Positions 41,465 to 51,689 of a stretch of 64,000 nucleotides of DNA are shown piece by piece. Source of the DNA: Enoplolaimus lenunculus (taxonomy: Eukaryota > Nematoda > Enoplea > Enoplida > Thoracostomopsidae); contig JASANG010001337.1 in NCBI GenBank assembly GCA_030248215.1, positions 186,001 to 250,000 of the forward strand. The letters run 5' to 3'. Numbering within the stretch: position 1 is the stretch's first letter; every line of letters begins with the position of its first letter. The translations under genes and the position numbers were made by a program. The notes below the pieces were generated by a model that was not told the DNA's origin, did not search any database, and saw nothing but the letters and a program-made list of their open reading frames with translations.

Positions 41465-41625
41465 ATTTTAACATACCTTAAAACTTAAAAAGCTTTGGAT
41501 TAATTTTTTTGCTTGGCTTAGACTTAGGCTTAGAAATGTGCTCATTTCTACGCTTTAGCTTAGGCTTAGGCTTAGACTTAGGAATATGCTTGTAATACTG
41601 TTCCGCCCCTGCTGTTTACATTGGC
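41465..41625 (-). mobile_element. Hexamer MITE, one end clear
   Basis: TTTTTTTGCTTGGCTTAGAC, a TTAGGC core, then GGAATATGCTTGTAATACTG and GCTGTTTACATTGGCC. Confidence 0.75.
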
Positions 41626-41866
41626 CCGTTTGTGCACCAAAACAGGTCACAGTGCGTGTACTGTCCGAAATTTCGGGTTCAACCACAGGTTGGTAAGATC
41701 AAGAGTGGATGATGCATACTTCAACAAAAGTGTGCAACTGAGAATGTACGCGGCGCGCGTTGCGTTTTTGACCGATCCCCTATTTAAAAGAGTACAACTT
41801 GTGCGAACTACGATACTGTACGTATACGGCATCAAAAATGCACCGCATAAATGTGAGTTTTAAATA

Positions 41867-44849
41867 TAGTAAACTTTTGTATTGTCGACACTTTTGTAAA
41901 CTCGACAGTTTACACAAAAATCATAGCTTAGCAAGGTATACCGCAACAACAAATTGACCAATGAAATTTAAGTTTACAGCTAGATGTAGGCAATTCTCCG
42001 CTCTGATTCGCTGTTTGTTTATTATTGCGAGATTACGATTGGTTCGTTTGAAATAAACGTTTCTTGGCGGGTCCCCAAATGACGTATTTTTTACCTAATT
42101 CGTGTAGGCACTTGATGAAAGTTTTTGAACATAGATTGCAAGGGTTTGAGACAATGGATTGAAAAAATTCGAACGTTTTCTGATAGTTTAGAATTTTCTT
42201 ATTCTAATACGCTCTAAATTAAGTTATCATTTCGAAATGTTTGCAGTGCTTCAGCCTTTCAAAAATTTTAGTTCAGTTTTAGGCTCACTCGTCCTAGGTC
42301 GACACATGTCGCTTGTTAGGTTGACATTTCCTTGCAAAGTCGACACATAAAAATAAAATAAGTAAACCCACATTTTAATGAATTTTTGGTTATTTATCGT
42401 AGTCTTCAAAACAGATATGTATATCCTTGATCTCAAAGGCTTCAAACTTGTGATCAAAGCGTGTGTTAATTCTGTTCAATTATTGAAGCTCATCAAGCTT
42501 TCTTTAAACAGTTGTGCAAATAGAATTCTGTAAATTATTCAAACTATTTTAAAATTTGTTCGGTCTAAATACAGAGCGGCAAGTCAAATGGCTTGTGGCT
42601 TGTAAAGTACTAGTCAACGTAGTTATCTAAAGTGGTTAAAGCACTAGTCGAAGTAGTGTTGCAAAGTAGATCTTTTATTTTTACGTGCATTGTTCAGTTT
42701 GCTTGAAAGAATTAAAACATTAAAAACGGTTTAAAATTTAGAAATTATATACTTCTAGAACACTTCCGCGGACTAAACACAATCGCTCAAAAGTATCAAG
42801 TTCCTCGTAACACACTTCGAAGTCGATTTTTGAACAAAATAACGACAGACGATAATCTAATGGGACGAAAGCCGGTTTTGAACGGCGATCAGGAGCAGGA
42901 GTTGGTGAGATTGATATTTAGCGGACAAGAAACGGGATTTGCGCTAAGCATTGATGACGTCAAACGAATAACTTTTTCGTTTTGCGAGTCTCGCGGCATT
43001 CAGCATTCATTTAATTTGCGTGACGAGGCAGCCGGGTGGACCTGGTGGTGCAACTTTAAGAAAAGACACCCGGAAGTTGTGGCTCGCTGTGCTCAAAATC
43101 TGTCAATCAACCGTGCATTGGCGTTGAATGAAGTTCGAGTGCAGCGCCACTTTGAGAGACTGAACCATGTTTTAACGAAGTATGGTGTTAAAAACAATGC
43201 TAACCACATCTATAATGTAGATGAAACTGGCATTACTATCGTACCAGATCGAAAGAAAAAGGTTCTTGCAAAAAAAGGTGTCAGGACAGTATCCACAGTT
43301 TCTGCAGCAGAAAAGGGGTCAACAACAACAATCATCGCATGCGCTAACGCTGCTGGGTTGCTGTTGCCTCCCATGGTGATTTTCAAAGGGAAATATGTTC
43401 GAGACGAGCACAAAGCAGGTATGCCGCCGTGTACAGTGGTAGAAACTTCAGCAAATGGTTGGGTAGACAAAGAGTTGTTTGTGAAGTGGTTTAAAAATAT
43501 ATTTCTTGTTCATCGTGAGCCGGTTCAACCAGGTCAGTATGACGTTATTCTCATGGTTTCGCATACATCGCATGAAAAAAACTTAGAGCTTTTTCAACTG
43601 GCGGATGAAAACAACGTAAAACTGTTTCCGTTGCCATCTCATACATCAAATAAGCTTCAGCCGCTTGACGTTGGAGTCTTTGCAACATTCAAACTATCTT
43701 GGGAACAGAACGTCGCAGCTTATAGTCAACGAAATAATGCAAAAACAATCGATCGCACATCATTTGGATCTGTTTTCGGAAAATCATGGAACACTATTCG
43801 TGGTAAAACAGAAAACATTGTTAATGCCTTTCGAAAAACTGGCGTGTACCCTTTCAATCCTAACGTCATTGATCAAGAATGCTATACAATTGCAAATGCT
43901 CTACTGCAATCACCGTCACCAGAAAATGGCTCCAGTTGTAACACATCAAATTGCTGCAACGACGAACCGCGTTCTGTTGATTCTTCAGTCATCGAAAACA
44001 CAAATATCACCGTGATAGCATCCATTGTAACGTGTCATCAGACACCACCGCTTCGGTTCAATGCGCCACCATTGCAGCGCTCAGTAGTCCAAATCGTTTT
44101 TTAACAAGCTTAGTAGAAAACACCTTAAGTGCTGTTGACGCTTATGATTTGTCGGTAAGCGACTTAGATCAAGTTTCTCCAGAGTTGCCGTTGTCTGATC
44201 AAGTTGTACATACTAACGATAACACATACGCAATGCTGCAAAACGCAGAAGTAGACGCTTATCCACAGCCATCGCAATTTAGCGATTTTCTTGAACCTCT
44301 TAATAGTAACTATGCTACAGCTGCAGCCAAGATATCAAGAATGCGAGAACCACGTGCGGTTCTTAACGAAACGCCAGAAAAACCTGATGAAAAACTCGCG
44401 GCGACGCCTAGTACCAGTCGAAAAAGAAAAAAGCGGCTAGATTGGAAGTGTGAAGAATGTGGTGTTTTCTATTCAAAAGATCGAAGCAAAAACCAATGGC
44501 TTCAATGTATAGAATGTTGCGGATGGGGACACGAAACGACGTGTGGAGTATCCACTAAAGCAACCTATTTTTGTCTAAAATGTTTTAAAGATGTGCAAAA
44601 ATTGTCTTAAATGCAATTAAATTTAAGGTTCTGATTTATTTTTTGCTTAAAATACCTGTATTTGCCATACTTTTTTCATATTTTGCCAAATAAAGTAGAA
44701 TTAGTGCAGTAAATTTGTGCAAATAGGACTTGTCGATTTTTAAAGTAAACTGTCGACCTTGAAAATAGTTGGTGTCGACATTAAAAGAATAGGCAGATGC
44801 AGTTAGCATACACAATGGTTAAAAGTGTCGACTATACAAAAGCTTACTA
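41867..44849 (+). mobile_element. pogo/Tigger-like DNA transposon, nearly complete, nested in an older MITE
   Basis: About 2.98 kb. The left end TAGTAAACTTTTGTAT is matched in inverse at the right by ATACAAAAGCTTACTA; the terminal repeat then continues with GTCGACACTTTT on both sides. TA flanks both ends (41865-41866 and 44850-44851), as expected for the Tc1/mariner/pogo superfamily. Further GTCGAC words occur subterminally. The inside holds a transposase and a poly-A-like AATAAA near 44690. The element interrupts a CAAGAGTG-family MITE that continues on both sides. Confidence 0.9.
42734..44610 (+). pseudogene. pogo-like transposase, broken by a frame change, one catalytic Asp replaced
   Basis: Transposase of the pogo/Tigger group. 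A psq-type helix-turn-helix (GLNTIAQKYQVPRNTLRSRF) is encoded from about 42770, upstream of the first ATG at 42830, so the true start or a 5' exon lies further left. A CENP-B/Tc5-type DNA-binding part follows (HPEVVARCAQNLSINRA). In the DDE core the first Asp is in NVDETGI (about residue 131 from the 42830 ATG) and the third in LQPLDVGVF. The second site, normally LLLDGHSSH, reads ILMVSHTSH, so that Asp is a Val. Near 44030-44100 the frame changes and a 192-codon frame continues to a C-terminal PHD-like zinc finger (CEECGVFY, CIECCGWGHETTC, CLKC). The copy is therefore very probably inactive, although long frames suggest a rather recent arrival. Confidence 0.85.
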
Positions 44850-45168
44850 TATTGCACGTGATAGCGACCCCTATAAACAAAGGGAGCCGGCCAAAAACAC
44901 AAATTTTGTATCACACAAATTTCGGTAGTTGCACACTTGTTAATGAGTGATTATCCACTCTCGGTACGACAGAGTAATCGTTATGTCCCTTACAGTCTAA
45001 GCAAGTCGTCTACGTCCGTGCAAAAAAATAGAACTTGCAGTTACTCATAATTCTTGGATGGAGGGCTTATATTATTTCTGCTTTCACAAAGCCTACAAGT
45101 CAAGATTTATCGCTATTTTGAACAAAATCTAAAATTACTCGCAGCGTTCAGTCTGAGTTAAATATTCG

Positions 45169-45463
45169 TCAAATTATATAATTAATGTCGTCCAAACATT
45201 TATCTTCTACAAAATATAATTTGGAACCGAAACGATTATAAGCTTGATCCATTCCTTGTATATAATATTTGATAAATCGATGGTGATAATGATTTGTACT
45301 GTGTTCAGTGCATGGGTGTAGTTGAGATTTTTTTTGAGAATAGCCATCCCACACGCATACGATATATTTTGTGTCTAAATCAATAGGGTTTTCTAACACC
45401 GGAAATTTCCTCGGAACCGTTGGACTGGCCATCCGTCTTCTTGGGCCGCTCGTGCCAGAGGCC
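45169..45463 (-). CDS. Candidate terminal exon, unrecognised protein
   Basis: An open - strand frame from an acceptor-like GTTTTAG to a TGA. From an internal ATG it reads MASPTVPRKFPVLENPIDLD, then YIVCVWDGYSQKKSQLHPC and YIQGMDQAYNRFGSKLYFVE. The composition is protein-like and it is not part of a recognised repeat. No upstream exon was found, so it may be the last exon of a gene lying to the right, or a chance frame. Confidence 0.4.
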
Positions 45464-45499
45464 CTAAAACCTTAAAATTCACTCATATATGATATTTAA

Positions 45500-45650
45500 A
45501 AGGGCCAATTGACATATTCCTAAGCCTAAGCCTGCACCTGAGCGTAAGGATAATCCTATATATACCTAAGTTTAAAGAATAAGTCTAAGCCTAATTTTAA
45601 GCAAAAAAATTTGTCTAAAGATTAAGCTTATTCTACTGCAGTTTTGGGCT
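45500..45650 (+). mobile_element. Hexamer MITE, partial
   Basis: GGGCCAATTGACATATTCC, two CCTAAG blocks, then AAAAAATTTGTCTAAAG. The right end has decayed. Confidence 0.7.
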
Positions 45651-46531
45651 TTTATAAGCATTTCGCATAATACATTAGCAATATTTAACACACTGCAACC
45701 GAAACGGTATGACCGCCAAAACGTTGTCTTTTATGTTTTTTAATTTCAGCTTTTTAAACAAAATATATTTCCACATTGAAATATTTTGGATCCGCTTACG
45801 GTCTGGTGTATTCCTATTAATATAGTAGCAAACACAGCTACTGCATCATATTAAATAGGGGTATTAGTGGACTCCATTGGGAAAAATATTAAATTAGCAA
45901 GCGCAGCTTTAAATTTCGCGGTGTTTCACTCAATATACTTACCTATAAAAATTGTCAAAAAAACCACAGAGGTATAGTTCCTTGGTCATACCTTTCAGGG
46001 CCCATGGTCAGCTACACCACGTTAGCGTAGCCAAATTTGCCGTATATAATCAAATAAAAGTTGTCGAAAAGCCTTATTAAAGTTTCATGTAGAGAAGTTT
46101 ATCTCAGAATTATATCAATATATACATATATACATATATATTTACAAATATAAACAATGAACTAAGCTAAAACAAAAAACGACCATATACAACTCTGTTC
46201 AAATCACAATTAACGAAGGAACCGGATTGCGGGAACTGAAGCCAAGCCCGTTTATTAAAATTCGGGAAGTTAAAATTTTGGGATGTAAGAAAAAATTGAA
46301 AATATAAAAAATAATATTTGAAATTTTAAAATTATGCTATCAAATATCTTGGTGCAACAGGTTAATTAGGCAAATGAGCATCAGGCCCCTGGTTGAAATA
46401 CCGCGGTATTTGCACTTATGCTTCAAAAGATAATTAACAGCAGGGAGACATATAGGTTTATATGGGTAAAACAGGTCTACAGTTGGTTATCCACATGCAA
46501 CCTTTGTTCTACGCGTAAACACACTAATCTA
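45651..46531. other. No gene seen
   Basis: AT-rich with a short ATATACAT run near 46.12 kb. Confidence 0.6.
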
Positions 46532-46695
46532 CACTGCAAAAAATGGTAAGTCAAATTGAGTCCCTCAGAAATAGGCTTTACGGGACTACACAAACTGAGT
46601 CAAATTCGACTCCTCCAGAGTCAAACGTGCGATTTAGTAAGTCAAATGTGATTCTATTGGTGTCGAATTTGAACCAGTTTGTGTAGTCACGTAGA
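46532..46695. mobile_element. GAGTC-palindrome element, truncated
   Basis: CACTGCAAAAAATGGTAAG to GTGTAGTCACGTAGAG; the last 45 bp of the right arm are missing. Confidence 0.8.
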
Positions 46696-46970
46696 GGAAC
46701 AATGCAAAAATATTGCGATGACGCAGATGGATCAGTGGAGGATTTGATTAAAGAAAAGGATTCAAGCTCAAAACTAAAATGTTATTTGTTATTAGATTTA
46801 GTGCTAAAATTGCGTTTGGCTTCTTACTCGGTTTGCTCGCGAGTTTTTTTTCAAAATTTTATAACACAGAATAAGGCGTAACTGCATTAAAACTGATGTT
46901 GTTTTACAAGTATATATTTCATTCACCAGATGGTGTGTTTAATAAGCAATTTTCTGCGCAACATTAACTA

Positions 46971-47412
46971 CTTTAGTGACCCGAATAAGAGGGGGGACTG
47001 ATATTTATTTGGCCTCTCCAGATGGTTCCCCCCTTGTTATTCGGGTACAGACTGTTATTTATTTTTAACTCGCGCTCAGCCTCCCTTCGTTACTGATATA
47101 TATATATTGCAATTATCCGTTGAAAACGTTTGTCTTGTGTCAAAAGCTTATAAGCGATAATATAAGGTTATACTATAGGAATGTACTTTCAAAAATTTAA
47201 GTACGCTTTAAAGTTTCGAACTCAAGTAATTTGGTCCTGGATTCATTTTTATGCGCTACAATTAGGGTTATTTGACATTTATGGACTTTATTAGGGTTTA
47301 GGGACTCTATCCACTTACGGACTCTTATTAGGGATACGGACTCCAATTGATTCGGACTCAAAATAGGGACCCCCTCTTATTACCACTCCCCCTCTTATTC
47401 GGGTACATACAG
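46971..47412. mobile_element. CCCGAATAAGAG element, full length
   Basis: CTTTAGTGACCCGAATAAGAG and CTCTTATTCGGGTACATACAG as ends, TA outside both; 442 bp, close to the 20-kb copy. Confidence 0.9.
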
Positions 47413-47811
47413 TATATATTTTAATGCACAATATCTTTAATTTTAGGTTTGCGTAAGACGAAAAGCATCTGGTATACAGTACAGGTTTAGGTTTTGGCAA
47501 ACAGGCATATGTCAGTTTTCTTGGAGAAAATTCTCACAATCATTACAGCGCTGAAGCACATCTGAACAAAAATGGTTTCATCTGATAAAGATGATGATTG
47601 ACAGAGCAGACGATGTTTTGAATATTTAAAAAAATCAGTTCGTTTTGTATTTTAATGCCATGGTTTAAAGTTAAATTTTATTTGGGCTTATCATGACAGA
47701 ACTTAGATAAAAGCTAATTGTACTCTATTTTTAATAAAAAGATTATATGATAAAAAATACAACATAAATACGATAACGATTATCGAAACATGATAATTTA
47801 AATTAACATCA

Positions 47812-47819
47812 ACGACGAC

Positions 47820-47851
<32 letters not shown>

Positions 47852-47912
47852 AATAATAATAATAATAATAATTAATAATAATACTAATAATAATAATAAT
47901 TAATAATAACAC

Positions 47913-47980
<68 letters not shown>

Positions 47981-47996
47981 GTAATAAAAATAATAA
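47812..47996. repeat. (CAA)n and (TAA)n microsatellite
   Basis: About 40 bp of CAA/CGA triplets followed by about 140 bp of TAA triplets with few interruptions. Confidence 0.95.
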
Positions 47997-48023
47997 TATT
48001 TGTGGCAACCAGAGTAAATTGAC

Positions 48024-48203
48024 CAGAAATTTCTGAATGGGACAGTGACGAAAGCGGCGGATGCAGACATAACAACAAACGATATAGTGAAAGGATACTG
48101 TCGAGCGCACTCCGAGCCAGAAGCAAAATTGCATTCTTTGTTAAATTCCAATACTAAAATTTGTTTTCAAGGGTGGCCTGTTTACACACAACAAACTGTA
48201 TAT
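48024..48203 (+). CDS. Candidate exon, unrecognised
   Basis: After an acceptor-like GACCAG the + frame reads KFLNGTVTKAADADITTNDI, then KGYCRAHSEPEAKLHSLL, and ends at TAA about 48204. It has no ATG and no partner exon. Its composition is coding-like, but it borders a microsatellite. Confidence 0.22.
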
Positions 48204-48329
48204 TAATTAGCTGTAAAAGCAAAATAGTAGGTTACTTGACGAAAATTAAGCTCACAATAATTTTTTGCATTGATTTCCAGTGCAAAAACCCTTAAACATA
48301 GCATAGGTTTGAAGGGCAAGATCGATTAT

Positions 48330-48662
48330 TCAGGCTCAAGGCTACTGGCAACAAATTGGCGATTTAAAAATAGCATCTAAATATCGCCGCCGGCTAAAGT
48401 CTTCAGGTGTACCATTGTCGTACGCTTATAACAATTCTTCGTACATTTTTTGGTTTTCAGCCATACGCAGTGCCAGAGCAGACAAAAATAACGGTCACCC
48501 CCGTAACTCCAGAGTTGGGTCCAATAACTCGCAAGTAAAGCGAGCAAGAAGCCCATTTTAAAACTTCGGCGGTTTTCGTTTCTACCGGATAGGGTGAAGG
48601 TCCCTTTAGGGGTGGGGGCCCCCACCTGGAGGGTATGGAGGGTGGCTGCTCCAGCCCTGGCC
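48330..48662 (-). mobile_element. Larger relative of the CAGGGCCGGAGCAG element, with coding-like remains
   Basis: The right end is GGCTGCTCCAGCCCTG, and the next 70 bp read inversely like the 9.17-kb element (CCATACCCTCC, GTGGGGGCCCCCACC). The left end was not found. On the - strand a coding-like stretch from 48466 reads MAENQKMYEELL, stop, AYDNGTPEDFSRRRYLDAIF. It could be the remnant of a transposase or of a host exon. Confidence 0.45.
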
Positions 48663-49102
48663 ATACGGAAGTATCCGTTTGGTTGAGCATGTTTGAGTAA
48701 CTGAATCAGGTTCAACTGTCAGGCAGAACTTTATTCGGTTCAAAACGTAACAACTAACGTTACATTTTGTAATGTTGCTACACAATGTTGAGAATGCAGG
48801 TATCTATACATTAAGACTCCTAGATTGCATCCTACGTTGAAACATAGCTGAAATTTCAGGTGTTCGACTATATCCCATAATTTGAACGTGAAATAATTCA
48901 GTTTTCAACTGCAAATACCAGAGAACCTTGGGTCAAGTGGGATCTGTACCTTCCATTTAAAAAAATGATGCATATCGAATAGCTTTAGAACGATTTCATT
49001 GAAGATGTAATTATATGTTGACGCTAAATGCTTGAATATGTAATTTAATATTTTTTCTGGCGACTCTGAGCGGAAATAAAGACATGATTATCTACGTCCA
49101 TC

Positions 49103-49213
49103 ACTACTTATTTATTTGTTTATTTTGTTTATTTATTTTTTTTTTATTTATTTTGTTTATTTATTTATTTTGTTTTTTTATTTTGTTTATTTATTTGTTT
49201 TATTCATTTATTC
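49103..49213. repeat. (TTTA)n/(TTTG)n low-complexity tract
   Basis: Mixed TTTA and TTTG tetramers for about 110 bp. Confidence 0.9.
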
Positions 49214-49579
49214 CGTTCAAGCGTTTGGTTGCTTTCATTTTAGTGTAATTCATTGCTGTAAATATGTGCTTGAAACATTCTATTTGTAAATGTTGATAAT
49301 TTGGTCAGACAGAATCCAAGCCAGATGCTTAGGAGCCTGAGTTGTGCACCGAACATTCTTGGCAGGTTAATCGCTGAGTGGTTCTTCTTAATGCAACCCC
49401 ATTTATAGGGCAAATACGATTACCTTCGTCACCCCGTTCATCAATCATGTTTTCAATTTCATACGGTATCTAATTTTAAGATAATAAATGAACCTGAACC
49501 CGAGACTCTCGGATGGGGCCGGGAACTTATCGTCCCAGTTTGCAATTGGTCGCTTTTATATACTCCATGCGGCAAAAGA

Positions 49580-50448
49580 GGCCAATGTAACGAACAGGGG
49601 GGAACAGTGTTTTATAAGCATATTCCTAAGCCTAAGCCTAATGCGGGGTTCACGTTATAACCGGGGCAGCTTGGGACACGTTTTGTCCCTATTAGACTAT
49701 TGGGTAACATTTTGTCTGCTTGTAGACCCCATATCGTATTCAAAAATTCGTATTTGTCTGCTAATATCATGTGTAGGTCACCTTTTGTCCTTCAATATCA
49801 TATGATATTCGAGGTATTGTCTGCGAATATCATATGATATATTTTCAAATGTCTGCATAGTTGAGGTAACATACCCAAATTGTCCTGTTGAATATCATAT
49901 GATACTAGAATTTGAAATTTGAATTTTTGAATTATGAAGCTGTGGTTTTAAGCGATTTTCTGTCGGAAACGATTTGCACGCGTGTATATGGTATTTAAAG
50001 CATATTTCTGCCGCTACCGTTCAACTTTTCATTCATTGTTAGTAGCTAAAGATACACTATCCCGCTGAATATCACATGATATTCGTTGAAATTTTGGAAT
50101 ATCATATGATATTCGCATAAATGTCCCACAGTATCAAGTGACATTGATCGTTTGAGAGCGGTGGTTTGTAAGTAAATGTCATATGACATTCAAGTTTTGT
50201 CTGTTGACCCGATATAAGAGCCCACATATTAACGTTGACGTCGAATCAACATGGGACAAACCGTGTTCCGCCAGCCCCGGTTATAACGTGAACCCCGCAT
50301 AAGCCTAAGCCTTAACCTAAGCGTAACAACGTGTGTATTCCTAAGCTTAATCCTAAGCCAAGCAAAAAAATAGTCTAAAGCTAACCTTACTCTATTGTAG
50401 TCCTAGTCCTACAGAAAAACGTTTCGCTACTGATCTTTACATGGGACC
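49580..50448 (+). mobile_element. Hexamer MITE carrying a nested PIF/Harbinger-like MITE
   Basis: Left half 49580-49641 starts GGCCAATGTAACGAACAGG and stops within a CCTAAG run. Right half 50300-50448 resumes the same hexamer phase and ends TCTTTACATGGGACC. Confidence 0.88.
49642..50299. mobile_element. PIF/Harbinger-like MITE (658 bp, TAA duplication)
   Basis: Inverted ends TGCGGGGTTCACGTTATAAC and GTTATAACGTGAACCCCGCA are perfect, and the inverted match continues inward (CGGGGC/GCCCCGG). TAA stands outside both ends (49639-49641, 50300-50302), as in PIF/Harbinger elements. No protein is encoded. The inside has about six copies of a palindrome like GAATATCATATGATATTC, mostly preceded by TTGTC words. 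Its perfect termini suggest a young insertion. Confidence 0.92.
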
Positions 50449-50510
50449 AACACATAACATGACTTAGACTCAACATTGCTTGCCCCTATATGATTGGGCT
50501 TTTAGGCTTA

Positions 50511-50560
50511 CACTGCAAAAATGGTGAGTCAAATTTACTGTCTCTGAAATAGGCTCTGCT
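50511..50560. repeat. GAGTC-palindrome element, left tip only
   Basis: CACTGCAAAAATGGTGAGTC followed by CTGAAATAGGCTCTGC, then a switch to hexamer-MITE sequence. Confidence 0.6.
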
Positions 50561-50571
50561 GGATTATAATG

Positions 50572-50645
50572 TAGTCTAGAATGAAAGCCTACTCTGTTTA
50601 CAGACCTACCAAACACCGGGACGGCCTTAAAAGTAACACGGGCCA
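50572..50645 (+). repeat. Hexamer MITE right end
   Basis: TGTAGTCTAGAATGAAAGCC, CACCGGGACGGCC and AAAAGTAACACGGGCC match the right end of the GGCCGTAACAG subtype. Confidence 0.65.
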
Positions 50646-50797
50646 AAACTGCTATAAACATAGGTATTGCCAAAATATTAAACGTACAGTTAATAAATTG
50701 ATGACTATGGAGAATAAATTATTATTTAAACATGGTGATACTTTTCTACAGCAATAATAATTGCTTGAGTTACAGATTTATAGCCACAAGAGAAAAT

Positions 50798-50926
50798 ATG
50801 GCTTATATATTACGTAAAGCTGTACACAGAACAAAATTAGTCTTCCGAGCAATTAAAACACATACCAGGCTCATGGTAAAAAATAGCAGACCTTTTGCGA
50901 TGAAACTATACGCTCATATATCATGA
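50798..50926 (+). CDS. Candidate 42-residue basic peptide gene
   Basis: ATG at 50798 opens MAYILRKAVHRTKLVFRAIK and continues THTRLMVKNSRPFAMKLYAH to a TGA. An acceptor-like GAGTTACAG lies 22 bases before the ATG and an AATAAA stands near 50989. This echoes the layout of the 17-kb gene. The frame is short and could be chance. Confidence 0.3.
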   Translation: MAYILRKAVHRTKLVFRAIKTHTRLMVKNSRPFAMKLYAHIS

Positions 50927-51057
50927 GCTGCAAAAGAATTAAGAACACTGGTCCTGAATGTGTAAATAGGTTGTAAAAATAACGCAAAGGAATAAAATGA
51001 TTAAAGTAACACAAAACGGGTGTTTACTTCCAGCTCTGCACTTATTTTAGAAATAAC

Positions 51058-51252
51058 GGCCAATGTAAAGAACAGAGGCGGAACAGTATTATAAGCATAT
51101 TCCTAAGCTTAAAGCCTAAGCCTAAGCGTAAGAATGAGCATATTGCTACGCCTAAGCCTATTATGCCAAGCAAAAAATAATTTAACCTTAAGCTTACTCT
51201 GTTTTGCAGTCCTGCAGCAAAACGTTCCGCCCCTGATCATTTTACATGGGCC
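51058..51252 (+). mobile_element. Hexamer MITE
   Basis: GGCCAATGTAAAGAACAGAGG and CTGATCATTTTACATGGGCC are inverted. GAAATAAC is exactly repeated on both sides. Confidence 0.9.
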
Positions 51253-51395
51253 GAAATAACTTTGTTCTGTCATTTTGAAATATCGGAAGACATGTTACCT
51301 GAATGTGCAAACCTATGAATTTTGTTTGGGATACGTTCGCTGGACGAAATATTACACCTGCTTATTGAGTTACGCTCTAAAAACATACACCCGAG

Positions 51396-51442
51396 CTATT
51401 ATTATTATTATTATTGTTATTATTATATTATTATTATGATTA

Positions 51443-51501
<59 letters not shown>
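51396..51501. repeat. (ATT)n microsatellite
   Basis: About 105 bp of ATT units with isolated GTT and ATA changes. Confidence 0.95.
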
Positions 51502-51503
<2 letters not shown>

Positions 51504-51689
51504 ATTACCTTGCTTCATATTCTTATCCTGAATAAACATATTATGGGTATCAAAACGCCTGTGGTAATTTCTGGTGCTTGCTTATATAACAGAAAGAAAC
51601 TAATTTTAAATCACAGAATCAATTAAAAGTACCGTGTTCGCATGAATATGACAGTATGCAGTGCATGAGAGCAGTGTTTTTATTTCACT

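Larger units (their letters stand above)
41701..44961. mobile_element. CAAGAGTG-family MITE split by the pogo insertion
   Basis: The left half 41701-41866 begins AAGAGTGGATGATGCAT and includes the family words GTGTGCAACT and CGCGCGTTGCGTTTTTG. The right half 44850-44961 includes GGCCAAAAACACAA and GTTGCACACTTGTTAATGAG and ends TCCACTCT. Removing the pogo element and one TA restores a copy of about 280 bp. Confidence 0.85.

Noticed and set aside
47703-48151. Long open frames with runs of Leu, Tyr, Ile or Val on the - strand
   Set aside because: They are translations of the TAA/CAA microsatellite and have no start or splice context.
51322-51626. Open frames with long Leu/Ile runs
   Set aside because: Translations of the ATT microsatellite.
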